Shown here: in pieces, positions 63,560 through 64,000 of the stretch
How the letters are laid out: each line of letters begins with the position of its first letter
Numbering within the stretch: the first letter of the stretch is position 1
NCBI GenBank assembly: GCA_026874595.1
Contig: CM049308.1
Coordinates: 16,430,001 to 16,494,000 of the forward strand
DNA length: 64,000 bases
Direction of reading: 5' to 3'
DNA from: Sipunculus nudus
Lineage: Eukaryota; Annelida; Sipuncula; Golfingiida; Sipunculidae
The notes under the pieces: model-generated
Told to the model about the DNA's origin: nothing
Seen by the model: only the letters and a program-made list of their open reading frames with translations
The model's database searches: none
Program-made: the position numbers and the translations under genes

Positions 63560-64000
63560 GCATATTAGCATGGATGTCTGCAGCCAAATTGTGTATGTAG
63601 GTTGCCCCCCATACCACAAAATCCAGAAAGCCGTCCAAGTTGTATACATATGCAAAATTTAAGGCAGATAAGTCAAACCACTACATATATATGAGTGATT
63701 TTAGCCTGTGGCAGACAAACAGATGGACGCTGAGCAAAAATGGTTGCAGGTGACGCCACCAGTTTTGCGTATGATAAAGAGCTATGTGAGAACTATACAC
63801 ATGCAAAACTTTGGCCCAATCAGTCAAACGGTTCCCAAGATATGAGCTTGGATGTCTGCTGCATAAACTAGAATGCAGGTGGCGCCACCTGTCATAAAAT
63901 CAAGAGAGCTGTCGGGGATGTATAAACCTTGAAAATTTTAGGCAGATATGTCAAACCACTGCCGAGATATGAGTGATTTTATCCCATGGCAGACAAACAG
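63560..64000 (+). repeat. Tandem repeat, about 130-150 bp unit, with 16-bp palindrome; runs off the window
   Basis: Units share GGATGTCTGC, a GGCAGATA(A/T)GTCAAACCACT string, ATATGAGTGATTTTA and GGCAGACAAACAG. Palindrome positions: near 63600 (decayed), 63747-63762 (CAGGTGACGCCACCAG) and 63876-63891 (perfect CAGGTGGCGCCACCTG). Confidence 0.75.

Larger units (their letters stand above)
59153..64000 (+). other. PRKD intron after exon B (partial)
   Basis: It begins with a GTAAGT donor. The rest of the C1a domain is not found before the window ends, so the intron is at least 4.85 kb. Most of it is two hairpin-headed repeats and a recent 1.1 kb duplication. Confidence 0.8.

Overview
The window is eukaryotic, intron-dominated, AT-rich DNA from an animal, most likely a marine lophotrochozoan and probably a mollusc. 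This rests on very long introns, GT-AG splice sites, and dispersed repeats that start with an AGCTCAGCTGAC hairpin followed by GTCC-rich stretches. I know that repeat style from bivalve and gastropod genomes, but this is from memory and was not searched. There is no prokaryotic gene organisation. No open frame apart from two exons looks like protein.

One gene is supported, on the + strand: a protein kinase D (PRKD/PKD) homologue. Exon A (25013-25151) encodes the end of the N-terminal ubiquitin-like region. Exon B (59021-59152) encodes the linker and most of the first C1 (zinc-finger, diacylglycerol-binding) domain. The phases match: A ends one base into a codon, and B completes it and also ends one base into a codon. 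The two are separated by a 33.9 kb intron. Everything before 25013 is the upstream intron or upstream region. Everything after 59152 is the next intron. The first coding exon, the rest of C1a, C1b, the PH domain and the kinase domain were not found here and should lie outside.

Upstream intron (1-25012): a degenerate tandem array at the left edge, X-box-like (RFX) motifs near 0.6-1.0 kb and 20.2 kb, an ATTC microsatellite, a 52-bp minisatellite (9.8-10.2 kb), and a nested insertion. In the nest, a 2,455-bp PIF/Harbinger-like element with GGCC termini and TAA target duplications interrupts an older repeat (13.1-16.4 kb).

Central intron (25152-59020): two tRNA-derived SINE-like copies, a possible hAT-like MITE, a 1.6 kb GATC-rich minisatellite with an 88-bp higher-order unit, a 1.8 kb 61-bp satellite with signs of a 10-monomer (610-bp) higher-order period, two TA-flanked MITEs (453 and 183 bp), and three copies of the hairpin-headed repeat family with separate tail pieces.

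Right part (59153-64000): two more hairpin-headed copies. The last contains a nearly identical 1,099-bp tandem duplication whose junction falls in the loop of a small hairpin. The window ends in a tandem repeat containing a perfect 16-bp palindrome.

The most unusual signals are the repeat family with a shared head-and-tail grammar, all in the gene's orientation, its recent 1.1 kb tandem duplication, the recurring GGTGGCGCCACC palindrome, and the X-box motifs in the PKD intron. I did not find a convincing new protein-coding system.
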